This document shows, one piece after another, positions 26,236 to 34,802 of a stretch of DNA of 64,000 nucleotides. The notes under the pieces were generated by a model. The model searched no databases. It was given only the letters and a program-made list of their open reading frames with translations, and had not been told where the DNA came from. Made by a program: the position numbers and the translations under genes. The stretch's first letter is position 1, and every line of letters begins with the position of its first letter. The stretch comes from Salipiger bermudensis (lineage in GTDB: Bacteria; Pseudomonadota; Alphaproteobacteria; Rhodobacterales; Rhodobacteraceae), in contig NZ_JAHVIA010000001.1 in assembly GCF_019801965.1 (NCBI RefSeq), forward strand, positions 124,001 to 188,000. The letters are read 5' to 3'.

Positions 26236-26264
26236 CGAGGCAAGAGCAGCAAAAGGACGCAAAC

Positions 26265-27125
26265 ATGCGCCACCCCATCCTTGCGACCCTCTGCGCGGCA
26301 GGGGTGTTCGGACTCTCCGCATGTGACAAGACCATCGACAAGGACGCCGTCGACCGCGAGTTCACCGGTGTGAACGCCATCGACGGGACCGGCCTCAACG
26401 ATGTCATGCTCAAGGCGGCCGATCCGGCCGAGGCGGTGGTCTATTTCCAGCGCGCCGACAGCATGGACCCGGGCCGCATCGACCTGATGCGCGGCCTCGC
26501 CGCCTCGCTGGTGCGCGCCAAGCGCAGCCAGGAAGCCACCATCGCCTGGGCCAAGGTCGTCGATCACGCCGACAGCACCAGCGATGACCGCGTGGCGCTG
26601 GCCGATGCGCTGATCCGCAACAATGACTGGGAGCGCGCCGAGCAGACGCTGAACTCGATCCCGCCGACCCACGAAACCTACAAGCGCTACCGGCTCGAGG
26701 CGATGATCGCCGACGCCAACCAGAACTGGGACAAGGCCGACAGCTTCTACGAGACCGCGGTGGGCCTGACCACCAAGCCGGCCTCGGTCCTGAACAACTG
26801 GGGCTATTCCAAGCTCAGCCGCGGCGACTACGAGGGCGCGGAAAAGCTGTTCTACGAGACCCTGCGCCACGATCCGTCGATGTTCACTGCGAAGAACAAC
26901 CTCGTGCTGTCGCGCGGTGCTCAGGGCAACTATGCCCTGCCGGTGATGCAGATGACCCAAGTCGAGCGCGCCGAGCTGCTGCACACGATGGGCCTCTCGG
27001 CGATCAAGCGCGGCGATGTGCGCATCGGGAAGGGCCTGCTGGAAGACGCGATCGAGACCCATCCGCAGCATTTCGATGCCGCAGCCACGGCGCTGGCGGC
27101 GCTGGACCCCGGCCTTACGAACTGA
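26265..27125 (+). CDS. TPR lipoprotein 2
   Basis: 286 aa. The lipobox is LSAC (CDKTIDKDA follows). Helical repeats with TPR-type spacing run through most of the protein (AVVYFQRADSMDPGRIDLMRGLAASLVRAK, NNDWERAEQTLN, SVLNNWGYSKLSRGDYEGAEKLFYETL). AAAAGGACG gives a good ribosome-binding site at 26265. It is a second TPR lipoprotein in the tad cluster and may act as an assembly cofactor. It ends 4 nt before the prepilin peptidase ATG. Confidence 0.9.
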   Translation: MRHPILATLCAAGVFGLSACDKTIDKDAVDREFTGVNAIDGTGLNDVMLKAADPAEAVVYFQRADSMDPGRIDLMRGLAASLVRAKRSQEATIAWAKVVDHADSTSDDRVALADALIRNNDWERAEQTLNSIPPTHETYKRYRLEAMIADANQNWDKADSFYETAVGLTTKPASVLNNWGYSKLSRGDYEGAEKLFYETLRHDPSMFTAKNNLVLSRGAQGNYALPVMQMTQVERAELLHTMGLSAIKRGDVRIGKGLLEDAIETHPQHFDAAATALAALDPGLTN

Positions 27126-27129
27126 GCCG

Positions 27130-27627
27130 ATGCTGTCGATTTCCGCCGCCGCCGCGACCTGGTTCGCGCCGTTCGTGCTGCCGATCTGTCTCTATGTCTG
27201 CTTCACCGACATGCGCGAGATGCGGATCACCAACCAGGCCAACCTGGCGCTGCTGCTGGTCTTTGCGCTCATTGGGGCCTTCGTGCTGCCCTTCGACGCC
27301 TATCTCTGGCGCTACGCCCATTTCGGCGTCGCGCTTGTGGCCGGCATCGCGCTCAATGCAGGCGGCATCATGGGCGCGGGAGATGCCAAGTTCATCGCCG
27401 CAGCGGCGCCCTTCATCCACGTCGGCGACCTGCGCTTCCTGATGGCGCTCGGCGCCGCCGTGACGCTCGCTGCCTTCCTTGCCCACCGCATCGCCAAGCT
27501 GACCCCGCTGCGCAGGCTGGCGCCCGAGTGGAAGAGCTGGTCGAGCGGCAAGCGATTCCCGATGGGCGTGGCGCTCGGCGGGACACTGGCCATATACCTG
27601 ATCCTCGGCATACTCTACGGCACCTGA
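27130..27627 (+). CDS. cpaA: Prepilin peptidase CpaA/TadV (A24 family)
   Basis: 165 aa from ATG 27130. The two catalytic Asp residues are Asp27 in CFTDMREMRI and Asp85 in the GxGD-type motif MGAGDAKF. Six hydrophobic segments span the chain. The small size, without the N-terminal methylase domain of PilD, is normal for the tad type. It should cut the pilin leaders encoded at 16923 and 17212 after Gly. It is the last of the tad structural genes here. Confidence 0.93.
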   Translation: MLSISAAAATWFAPFVLPICLYVCFTDMREMRITNQANLALLLVFALIGAFVLPFDAYLWRYAHFGVALVAGIALNAGGIMGAGDAKFIAAAAPFIHVGDLRFLMALGAAVTLAAFLAHRIAKLTPLRRLAPEWKSWSSGKRFPMGVALGGTLAIYLILGILYGT

Positions 27628-27669
27628 CGGGCGCGGGATCGGCCGGCGCCCGCCGCAAGGAGGGCCGCC

Positions 27670-28359
27670 ATGTTCCTGCGCCTGCTCTGCGTCGCCGCGC
27701 TCGGCCTGCTGGCTGCCTGTGGCGAGCGTGTTGCCCCCGACAGCGATGCCCGCATCCTGATGATGGGCGACTCGATGCTCGCCACCCATCGCGGCACCGG
27801 GCAGTCGGTGGGCGACGGGCTCGAGGCGCTGCTCGGCCAGCCGGTCATCGACCGCTCGGTGCCGGGCGCCCGGATGATCTATGTCTTTCCGATCAGCGGC
27901 AGCGCGGGTCTGCGGATTCAGGCGCAATACCGCGCCCATGACTGGGACTGGGTGGTGCTCAACGGCGGCGGCAACGATCTGCTCTTCGGCTGCGCCTGTG
28001 CGCTCTGCGACGCCCGCCTCGACCGGATGATCTCGGAGGATGGCAGCAGCGGCGTGATCCCCGATCTCGTGACCAAGCTGCGCGCCGGCGGCGCCCGCGT
28101 GGTCTATCCCGGCTATCTGCGCAGCCCCGGGCGCTGGTCGCTGATCGATGGCTGCCGCGAGATCGGGGGCCGTTTCGAGAGCCGCCTCGCGAGGCTCGCG
28201 GAGCGCGACCCCGGGGTCAGCTTCGTGTCGCTGGCCGACCTGGTGCCCGAGGGCGACCGCTCGTTCCACGGCCCCGACCTGATCCACCCCTCCCCCAAGG
28301 GCAGCCGGGCCATCGCCCGGCGCATCGCCGACGCGATCGAGGCAGCGCCGCCCCCCTGA
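27670..28359 (+). CDS. SGNH/GDSL-hydrolase lipoprotein
   Basis: 229 aa. Lipobox LLAAC at about residue 17. The SGNH blocks are GDSMLATH (block I Ser near residue 36), the Gly of VPGARM (block II), NGGGNDLL (block III Asn) and DLIHPSPKG (block V Asp-x-x-His). It belongs to the SGNH/GDSL esterase superfamily and is presumably anchored to the inner or outer membrane in the periplasm. Substrates of the family range from lipids to acetyl groups on glycans. It is directly downstream of cpaA (42 nt), so it may be part of the tad transcript. Confidence 0.88.
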   Translation: MFLRLLCVAALGLLAACGERVAPDSDARILMMGDSMLATHRGTGQSVGDGLEALLGQPVIDRSVPGARMIYVFPISGSAGLRIQAQYRAHDWDWVVLNGGGNDLLFGCACALCDARLDRMISEDGSSGVIPDLVTKLRAGGARVVYPGYLRSPGRWSLIDGCREIGGRFESRLARLAERDPGVSFVSLADLVPEGDRSFHGPDLIHPSPKGSRAIARRIADAIEAAPPP

Positions 28360-28479
28360 GCCTGCCCGCCCTTGCTGCGCCCTGCCTCGAGGCGCCGCTG
28401 CAATTCCCAAGCCCGGTCAAGCTGTTGCCACAAAGCTACCGTTTCCTCATCGGCAACACTTTCTACGGGACCCCCGCCA

Positions 28480-29790
28480 ATGAACATGGAATCGAGCTCC
28501 GTCATGGCTCCGCCGGCGCCCAAGCGTCTGGACGAGATGAGCCTGTCGACGGTCTTCATGCGTGACATCGCGATCAAGACCCTGTTCCGCAAGAACGCCA
28601 ATACCGTCACCGCGCTGGCGAAGGCGCTCTGCCTGCCGATCGGCATCACCCAGGAGCTGATCGACCTCGCCCGCTCGCAGAACCTCGTCGAGGCGATGGG
28701 CACCTTGAGCGCCAGCAGCAGCGGCGGGGAGATGGGCTACCAGCTCACCGATTCCGGCAAGGCCCGCGCTCTCGACGCGCTGTCGCAGTCGGAATATTTC
28801 GGCGCCATGCCGGTGCCGCTCGAGATCTACCGCCAGCAGGTCAAGCGCCAGTCGATCCGCAATATCCAGATCACCCGCGACCAGCTCATGCGCGCGATGG
28901 GCCATCTCGTGCTGCCCGAACAGCTGATCTCGCATCTTGGGCCGGCGGTCGGCTCCGGGCGCTCGATCCTGATGTATGGCCCGCCGGGCAACGGCAAGTC
29001 CTCGATCTCCAACGGCATCCGCGACGCCATGGGCGACAAGATCTACGTGCCGCGGGCCATCGAGTATTCCGGCCAGGTGATCTCGGTCTACGATCCGATC
29101 GTGCACAACGCCGCCGAGACCGCCGAGGACGACCCCACCGCCCTGCGACGCACCAACCGCTTCGACACCCGCTACGTGCTCTGCGAGCGCCCCACGGTGA
29201 TCACCGGCGGCGAGCTGTCGCTCAACATGCTCGACCTCGTCTACAACCCCACCGCGCGCACCTACCAGGCGCCGCTGCAGCTCAAGTCGACGGGTGGCAT
29301 CTTCATCGTCGACGACCTCGGCCGCCAGGCCGAGCCGCCGCAGGCGCTGGTCAACCGCTGGATCGTGCCGCTGGAGGAATCGAAGGACATCCTCGCCCTG
29401 CAGTCGGGCGAGAAGTTCGAGGTGCCCTTCGACACGCTGGTGATCTTCTCGACCAACTTCCACCCCAACGAGATCTTCGACAAGGCGGCGCTGCGCCGGA
29501 TCTTCTTCAAGATCAAGATCGACGGCCCCAACCAGCAGGACTTCCTGAAGATCTTCGCATTGGTTGCGCGCAAGAAGAAGCTGGAGCTCGACGAGGGCGC
29601 CCTGGTCTACCTGTTGAAGAACAAGTACCCGACGATCCAGAACGTCTACGCCAACTACCAGCCGGTCTTCCTGATCGACCAGATGATCGCGATCTGCAAC
29701 TTCGAGGGCTGGCCCTACCGCATGACCAAGGAGTTGGTCGATCGCGCCTGGGCCAACATGTTCGTGAAGGATGAGACCATCGTGAAATGA
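28480..29790 (+). CDS. AAA-type ATPase with N-terminal helical/winged-helix-like region
   Basis: 436 aa from ATG 28480 (ATG 28486 is also possible). The P-loop GPPGNGKSS is at residues 167-175 (Lys173) and Walker B is GGIFIVDDLGRQ (about 270). Sensor and arginine-finger-like segments (IFSTNFHPNE, ALRRIFFKIKI) follow. Residues 20-100 look like a winged helix (MSLSTVFMRDIAIKTLFRK, then LTDSGKARALDAL). In roseobacter-type genomes a protein of this kind sits beside tad genes, but its function there is unknown. It lies 121 nt after the SGNH hydrolase, so it may have its own promoter. Confidence 0.85.
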   Translation: MNMESSSVMAPPAPKRLDEMSLSTVFMRDIAIKTLFRKNANTVTALAKALCLPIGITQELIDLARSQNLVEAMGTLSASSSGGEMGYQLTDSGKARALDALSQSEYFGAMPVPLEIYRQQVKRQSIRNIQITRDQLMRAMGHLVLPEQLISHLGPAVGSGRSILMYGPPGNGKSSISNGIRDAMGDKIYVPRAIEYSGQVISVYDPIVHNAAETAEDDPTALRRTNRFDTRYVLCERPTVITGGELSLNMLDLVYNPTARTYQAPLQLKSTGGIFIVDDLGRQAEPPQALVNRWIVPLEESKDILALQSGEKFEVPFDTLVIFSTNFHPNEIFDKAALRRIFFKIKIDGPNQQDFLKIFALVARKKKLELDEGALVYLLKNKYPTIQNVYANYQPVFLIDQMIAICNFEGWPYRMTKELVDRAWANMFVKDETIVK

Positions 29791-29820
29791 GCCCCCGCAA
29801 GGGCCCTCCACCGCCTCGCA

Positions 29821-29845
29821 CGCCGCCCTTTCGGGGCGGCGTTTT
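29821..29845 (+). terminator. Rho-independent terminator after the AAA ATPase gene
   Basis: An 8-bp GC stem (CGCCGCCC/GGGCGGCG) with a 5-nt loop precedes TTTT. It ends the tad-region transcription unit. Confidence 0.8.
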
Positions 29846-29929
29846 GCGTCCTGCCCCGGCCATTGCGGCGCGTCGGATTGAGGCGGCGCGTTCAATTTCA
29901 GAAACCGCGAAAAATCGCGTCTTTTCCGC

Positions 29930-29958
29930 TTGACGAGTCAGCGCCCCTGTCATACCCA
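29930..29958 (+). promoter_or_regulatory. Promoter of tRNA-Met
   Basis: TTGACG (29930-29935), a 17-nt spacer and TACCCA (29953-29958) lie 15 nt before the tRNA. The same -35, spacer and -10 recur upstream of rpsM (44477-44505). Confidence 0.5.
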
Positions 29959-29972
29959 CCGCTCCACGGTTT

Positions 29973-30049
29973 GGCGGAGTAGCTCAGTTGGTTAGAGCAG
30001 CGGAATCATAATCCGCGTGTCGGGGGTTCAAGTCCCTCCTCCGCTACCA
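29973..30049 (+). tRNA. tRNA-Met (CAT), elongator type
   Basis: 77 nt including encoded CCA. The acceptor GGCGGAG pairs with CTCCGCT (first pair G-U), the anticodon stem is GCGGA/TCCGC and the loop ATCATAA holds the anticodon CAT. The D and T arms are normal. The G-U first pair, rather than the unpaired C-A of initiators, indicates an elongator. A tRNA-Ile with lysidine-modified CAT cannot be excluded from the sequence alone. No integrase adjoins it. Confidence 0.93.
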
Positions 30050-30212
30050 AATCCCCCCTCAGTTCTGAATACAGCCACTGGCTTGCGCACGGCATTCGAG
30101 CATCGGGCAGGCTTGGTCTTGTGGATGCGTGGAGAGGCCGCGCGTGCGCAGCATCGCATTGACAAGCGGCGCACCGCCCGCACCTTGGTGGCATAGACCC
30201 GAGGAGCTCCCC

Positions 30213-30827
30213 ATGCCCGACCTTCACCTCTACGGACACCCCGACAGCGGCCATGCCTGCAAGGTCGCCCTGGCGCTTTCGCTGGCCGGTCTCGCGCACC
30301 AGACAACCCGGATCGACATCTGGGCGGCGCCGGAAAGCCGGCCCCCGGCGTTCCTCGCCGTCAGCCCCTTCGCCGAGGTGCCGGTCCTGCTCATCGACGG
30401 CACCGCGGTGTTCCAGTCCGGCGCGATCCTGATGGAGCTGGCGCAGCGCTTCGCGGTGCTGGGCGGCGACACGCCGGAGGGGCTCCGGCGGGGGCGCGAG
30501 ATCCTGATGTGGGAGGCCAACCGCATCGGCATGTGCCTGCCGCAGCTCAAGGAAGCGCGGCGCCCCGGCAACGGCGGGCTACCGGCGGAGGTGATCGCCT
30601 GGCTGACCGCGCGCTACGAGATCGACCGACAGAATTTCGACCGGCTGCTGGGCGACGCCCGCTTCCTTCATGGCGATGCGCCGGGCATCGGCGACTGCGC
30701 GGTCTGGGGCTACGTCCAGTGGCTAGAGGCGGCAGGGGTTGCCCCCTCCCCCGCCATGGCCGGCTGGCGGGCGGACATGGGCGCGCTGACCGGAATGAAG
30801 ACACCGGACGCCTTCTTCCCCACGTAG
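30213..30827 (+). CDS. Glutathione S-transferase family protein
   Basis: 204 aa from ATG 30213, which follows GAGGAGCTCCCC. The N-terminal thioredoxin-like domain starts LHLYGHPDSGHACKVALALSLAG, and PFAEVPVLLIDGTAVFQSGAILMELAQRF carries the cis-Pro and Ser of the glutathione site. The C-terminal helical domain follows (LGDARFLHGDAPGIGDCAVWGYV). The catalytic Ser or Cys is probably Ser9 in HPDSGHAC. The substrate is unknown. It stands alone after tRNA-Met. Confidence 0.9.
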   Translation: MPDLHLYGHPDSGHACKVALALSLAGLAHQTTRIDIWAAPESRPPAFLAVSPFAEVPVLLIDGTAVFQSGAILMELAQRFAVLGGDTPEGLRRGREILMWEANRIGMCLPQLKEARRPGNGGLPAEVIAWLTARYEIDRQNFDRLLGDARFLHGDAPGIGDCAVWGYVQWLEAAGVAPSPAMAGWRADMGALTGMKTPDAFFPT

Positions 30828-30900
30828 CGCCGCCCCGCTCCCGACGCAGCAGCGCAAAGCACGCGACGGCGCGATCCGGGCCACTTGCGCCGGCATGGCC

Positions 30901-31953
30901 TCAGCCTGCATCGCGCAGCGCGGGGGCCCCGATCAGCGTGTCGTTCTCCGCCAGAAGCGCCCGCGCCTGCCAGCGCCGCAGCACCGGGCGGGCCGCCGGC
31001 ATCGCCCTGCCATCCCAGACCTTGCGCAGCCCGTCCCACTGGCCGCGCGTCAGACTGGCCTGCGCCCGCGGCGCCGGGCGGTAGCTTTCGCACAAAACAC
31101 CGCTTGCGCTGAGAAGCTGGTGCTCCCCGGTCATCAGATGCACCCAGGTCACCCGCGTGCAGGGCGCACGCCGCACCCCGGCGACACCGCAGAGCGCCGC
31201 GGCCGGCAGCAGCACCTCGGATGTGCCGAAGAGCAGCTCCGCCCGGGGCGATCGCAGCAGCACCAGGTGCCGCGCCGAGAGCCGCAACGGGGCGCTTGCG
31301 CCCAGCACCCCCGGCGGCACCAGGACCGGCGCCCGATGCCCGCCCTGCCCCGATGCCCGCACATGGCCGACCCAGACCAGCGCCTGCCATCCTGCATCGA
31401 GCGTCCAGACCCGGTCGCCGGGCTGCAGCTGCACCGCCGGTCGCGGCCCGCGCTCGGTGCAGAGCTGCGCCTCGGCGGCAAAGCACAGCGGCTGGTCGAC
31501 CCCGGCGGTGTAGATGCCGCTATACTCGACGCCATTCCACGTGCCGAGCGTGACCGAGCTGACCTCGTTCGGGAAGATGTTGGGCGGGATGGAATAATCC
31601 ATCAGCCGCGCGCCCCAGCTGCCGTCGGTGAACAGCGTCACCTCGATATCGAGCCCGGTAAAGACCTGGCCATCCGCCACCATCGTCGAGCCGGTATAGA
31701 GCGCGATCTCGGCCGGATATAGGATCGTCGAGGGGCCGATCACGTATTCGCCGAGATCGCCCGCCGACCCGTCACCACTGTCGAAATCGCGGATCACCCC
31801 GTCGCCATCGGCATCGCGCATGGTGAAGATGATGTATCCGGCGGGATCGATCGAGGTGCCGTTCAGCCGGGCATCGAGATTGTTCTGGTTGAGCGGGTCC
31901 CAGCCAGGATAGATTCCCGACTGGTACCAGCCCCAGGTGGTGACATCGACCAT
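30901..31953 (-). CDS. Hint-domain protein with DxDxDG calcium-type loop
   Basis: 350 aa. The C-terminal region carries a Hedgehog/intein (Hint) domain starting at Cys157 (PLCFAAEAQLCTERGPRPAVQLQPGDRVWTLDAG, in pieces), with block F near HLVLLRSPRAELLFG. The N-terminal ~155 residues include D47-A-D49-G-D51-G, a calcium-binding-type loop. This part is not recognised and is rich in Tyr, Gly and Asn, as in secreted or surface proteins. No classical signal peptide is visible, so type I export is possible. A Hint-type self-cleavage is known for the domain, but the missing C-terminal Asn and the following residue cannot be confirmed here. Confidence 0.83.
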   Translation of the reverse strand: MVDVTTWGWYQSGIYPGWDPLNQNNLDARLNGTSIDPAGYIIFTMRDADGDGVIRDFDSGDGSAGDLGEYVIGPSTILYPAEIALYTGSTMVADGQVFTGLDIEVTLFTDGSWGARLMDYSIPPNIFPNEVSSVTLGTWNGVEYSGIYTAGVDQPLCFAAEAQLCTERGPRPAVQLQPGDRVWTLDAGWQALVWVGHVRASGQGGHRAPVLVPPGVLGASAPLRLSARHLVLLRSPRAELLFGTSEVLLPAAALCGVAGVRRAPCTRVTWVHLMTGEHQLLSASGVLCESYRPAPRAQASLTRGQWDGLRKVWDGRAMPAARPVLRRWQARALLAENDTLIGAPALRDAG

Positions 31954-32073
31954 GGCGCCCCACGCCTGTTCCGCGTTGTCACGAGACTAGGAGCTTAAGG
32001 TGAGGCTAAGGTTAACGGCTGCTTTGCCCTGCTCTGCCCCGGAGACAGTGCTGGGCCTGCCGAAGACGATGCG

Positions 32074-32376
32074 TCAGCGTCGGAGGAGGTTTCTCAGCCG
32101 GGTCTTCTTGTCGGCATCGCTGAAGTTTCCGTAGAGGATGGTGCGAACCCGGCCCCATTTCTCGGGCGGGATGCTGGCCGGGTCGGTCCCCGGCAGCAGG
32201 AAGACCACCTGCTGCTGTTCGCCGTCCGTCAGCGCATTGGGCCGGCCCATGCTCATCGCAAGGCGCTCGCCCGCGTCGCTGCGTGCCTCCTCGCGGCTCT
32301 CGGGCGCCCCTCGCGCCGCCTGGGCGACACCGGCCACCGTCACCGCGGCGGCAAGGAGAATGATGAAGAGTTTCAT
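32074..32376 (-). CDS. Small exported protein of unknown function
   Basis: 100 aa from ATG 32376; the longer frame to 32418 lacks a signal. Residues 1-20 form a signal peptide (KLFIILLAAAVTVAGVAQA). The mature part is charged and Gly/Glu-rich with no known domain: DGEQQQVVFLLPGTDPASIPPEKWGRVRTILYG. The ending RNLLRR is basic. It lies between the Hint-domain gene (-) and sat/cysC (-), 143 nt from the latter. Function unknown. Confidence 0.65.
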   Translation of the reverse strand: MKLFIILLAAAVTVAGVAQAARGAPESREEARSDAGERLAMSMGRPNALTDGEQQQVVFLLPGTDPASIPPEKWGRVRTILYGNFSDADKKTRLRNLLRR

Positions 32377-32465
32377 GGCCAAACTGCCTTTCCTGCATGT
32401 GGCCCGAGGATAGCCCATCGCGGCGCCGGGGCAAACGCGCCCGCGCGGCCCCGCCGACGCAATGC

Positions 32466-32497
32466 AAAAAGGCCACGCGCGGTGTCGCGCGTGGCCC
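32466..32497 (-). terminator. Rho-independent terminator of the sulfate-activation gene
   Basis: An 11-bp stem (GGCCACGCGCG/CGCGCGTGGCC) is followed on the minus strand by TTTTTG, 24 nt beyond the stop of sat/cysC. Confidence 0.82.
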
Positions 32498-32519
32498 CTG
32501 TTTCGAGCGTGGTCGCGGC

Positions 32520-34232
32520 TCAGTGGCCGGCGATCAGGCCCATGCTCTCGAGCTTCAGGATCACCTGGTGCGCGCAGTTGTCGACATCGGTGCCCTCGGT
32601 CTCGACCCGCAGCTCCGGGTTGGCCGGAACGTCGTAGGGATCGGAGATGCCGGTGAACTCCTTGATCTTGCCTTCGCGGGCCAGCTTGTAGAGGCCCTTG
32701 CGGTCACGGCGCTCGCACTCCTCGATCGAGGTCGCGACATGCACCTCGATGAAGGCGCCGAACTGCTCGATGTCCTCGCGCACCGCGCGGCGGGTGGTCG
32801 CGTAGGGCGCGATGGGCGCGCAGATCGCGATGCCGCCGTTCTTGGTGATCTCGGAGGCCACATAGCCGATGCGGCGGATGTTGAGATCGCGGTGCTCCTT
32901 GGAGAAGCCCAGCTCGGAGCTGAGGTTCTTGCGGACGATATCGCCGTCGAGCAGCGTCACCGGGCGGCCGCCCAGCTCCATCAGCTTGGTCATCAGAGCG
33001 TTGGCGATGGTCGACTTGCCCGAGCCAGAGAAGCCGGTGAAGAACACGGTGAAGCCCTGCTTCGAGCGCGGCGGCTTGGTCTTGCGCAGCTCGGCGACCA
33101 CCTCGGGGAAGGAGAACCACTCGGGGATCTCGAGGCCTTCCTGCAGACGGCGACGCAGCTCGGTGCCCGAGATGTTCAGGATGTTGACGCTGTCCTTGTC
33201 GGCGATCTCGTCGGCGGGCTCGTACTGGGCGCGCTCCTCCACATAAACCATGTGTTTGAACGGCACCATCTCGATGCCCATTTCTTCCTCATGCGCCTTG
33301 AACAGCTCCTGCGCGTCGTAGGGGCCGTAGAAATCCTCGCCGGCGGAGTTCTTGCCGGGGCCGGCGTGGTCGCGGCCGACGATGAAGTGGGTCACGCCGT
33401 AGTTCTTGCGGATCAGGCCGTGCCAGACCGCCTCGCGGGGGCCGGCCATGCGCATGGCGAGCGGCAGCAGCGACATCGAGGTGGTGGCGGCCGGGTACTT
33501 GTCGAGGACGGCCTCGTAGCAGCGCACGCGGGTGAAGTGATCGACGTCGCCCGGCTTGGTCATGCCGACGACCGGGTGGATCAGCAGGTTGGCCTGCGAT
33601 TCACGGGCGGCGCGGAAGGTCAGCTCCTGGTGGGCGCGGTGCAGCGGGTTGCGAGTCTGGAACGCCACCACCTTGCGCCAGCCGAGCTTACGGAAATAGG
33701 CGCGCAGCTCGTTCGGCGTGTCGCGGCGGGCGCGGAAATCGTAGTGCACCGGCTGCTGGATGCCGGTCACCGGGCCGCCGAGATAGATCTTGCCGGCGTG
33801 GTTGTGCAGGTAGTTGACCGCCGGGTGCGCATCGTCATCGGCACCGAAGACCTTCTCGGCTTCCTTCGACTTGTTCGGCGCCCACTTGTCGGTGACGGTC
33901 ATGGTGGCGAGGATCACGCCTTCCTGGTCGCGCAGGGCGATGTCCTGACCGATCTCGATGCTGTCGGCGAAGTCTTCCTTGACGTCGAGGGTGATCGGCA
34001 TCGGCCAGAGCGTGCCGTCGGCCAGACGCATGTTGTCGACGACGCCGTCATAATCCTCTTCCGACAGGAAGCCCTTCAGCGGGTAGAAGCCGCCGTTCAT
34101 CAGCAGCTCGAGGTCGCAGATCTGGCGCGGCGAGAGATCGTGCGAAGTCAGCTCGCCGGCTTCGACCTTCAGTTTCTGCGCGCTGTCATACGAGACGTAG
34201 AGCTCGGGAATGGGAGCGAGATTGTTCTGCAT
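32520..34232 (-). CDS. Bifunctional sulfate adenylyltransferase / adenylylsulfate kinase
   Basis: 570 aa from ATG 34232, the usual length of the fused Sat-CysC enzyme of this group. Residues ~10-380 carry ATP sulfurylase motifs (QTRNPLHRAHQELT with the HxxH pair, VGRDHAGPGKN, PLRDLAL-like). The C-terminal ~190 residues are APS kinase with the P-loop FTGFSGSGKST and a later FIEVHVATSIEECERRDRKGLY. It makes PAPS from sulfate in two steps. AGGA lies 8 nt before this ATG, supporting an independent start. However, the frame continues in frame upstream with no stop for 122 codons back to ATG 34598, encoding a MarR-type winged helix (see next entry). The real product may be the longer 692-residue fusion. 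Confidence 0.93.
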   Translation of the reverse strand: MQNNLAPIPELYVSYDSAQKLKVEAGELTSHDLSPRQICDLELLMNGGFYPLKGFLSEEDYDGVVDNMRLADGTLWPMPITLDVKEDFADSIEIGQDIALRDQEGVILATMTVTDKWAPNKSKEAEKVFGADDDAHPAVNYLHNHAGKIYLGGPVTGIQQPVHYDFRARRDTPNELRAYFRKLGWRKVVAFQTRNPLHRAHQELTFRAARESQANLLIHPVVGMTKPGDVDHFTRVRCYEAVLDKYPAATTSMSLLPLAMRMAGPREAVWHGLIRKNYGVTHFIVGRDHAGPGKNSAGEDFYGPYDAQELFKAHEEEMGIEMVPFKHMVYVEERAQYEPADEIADKDSVNILNISGTELRRRLQEGLEIPEWFSFPEVVAELRKTKPPRSKQGFTVFFTGFSGSGKSTIANALMTKLMELGGRPVTLLDGDIVRKNLSSELGFSKEHRDLNIRRIGYVASEITKNGGIAICAPIAPYATTRRAVREDIEQFGAFIEVHVATSIEECERRDRKGLYKLAREGKIKEFTGISDPYDVPANPELRVETEGTDVDNCAHQVILKLESMGLIAGH

Positions 34233-34598
34233 AAATCTGGTCCTGTTAGTGGTGGGAACGTAGCCGATGGCGGTCCCGGTCAATTCGGCATGAAGCGCCT
34301 GGTACTCGAGGAACTTCCGCGCCAGAAAGCGGTCCGTGAGCCGGGCCTTTTCAGCCGCGCCGCGCGAAGTCAGGGAATAGGCGAAACGCTGGCGCCGGTC
34401 GGGCCCCGAACGTTCGCGGATGGTGATGAACCCGGCTTCGGCTGCGGCCCGAAGCTGTGCATTGAGACCCCCGAGCGACACCCCGATGGCCGAGGAGATC
34501 TCCCGCTGCGACGCATCCGGCGACAGATCGAGCTGACGCAGAAGCCGAAACAGCGGGCCTTCCTCATCGGTAATCGGTTTTGCACCAGGCGCGGACAT
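34233..34598 (-). CDS. In-frame winged-helix (MarR, EPS-associated type) module fused upstream of sat/cysC
   Basis: 122 codons from ATG 34598 (TTG 34613 also possible), running directly into the sat/cysC frame at 34232 with no stop codon. The sequence has the MarR-EPS regulator pattern: SQREISSAIGVSLGGLNAQLRAAAEAGFI (helix-turn-helix and wing, read in parts), AYSLTSRGAAEKARLT, then RFLARKFLEYQALHAEL. In relatives these ~110-residue regulators are separate genes near exopolysaccharide clusters. Here the last residues before the sulfurylase start are TTNRTRF. Either this is a fused regulatory module of the enzyme, or two proteins share one frame by internal initiation at 34232. Confidence 0.72.
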
Positions 34599-34802
34599 AA
34601 ATGGACGACTCAAAGTGTGTTCACGAGTGAACGCATTGCACAGACGATCGGCTCAGGGAAGGAAAAATTGCTGCAGGCGCATAATTCGCGCCTGCCGCGA
34701 GCTCAGAGTTGCGAAGATGCGGCAGACCTTCGCCTCAACCAATGATTGTCGCCGCTGCGTCAACGGCCCAAGTCGGCCCCGATTCTGCACTACAACGAGA
34801 AA

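Noticed and set aside
30159-30164. TTGACA upstream of the GST gene as a promoter
   Set aside because: A perfect -35 but no acceptable -10 at 16-18 nt.
32397-34745. Plus-strand open frame of 782 codons opposite sat/cysC
   Set aside because: Antisense to a certain enzyme gene; low-complexity Gly/Leu/Glu sequence with no domain.
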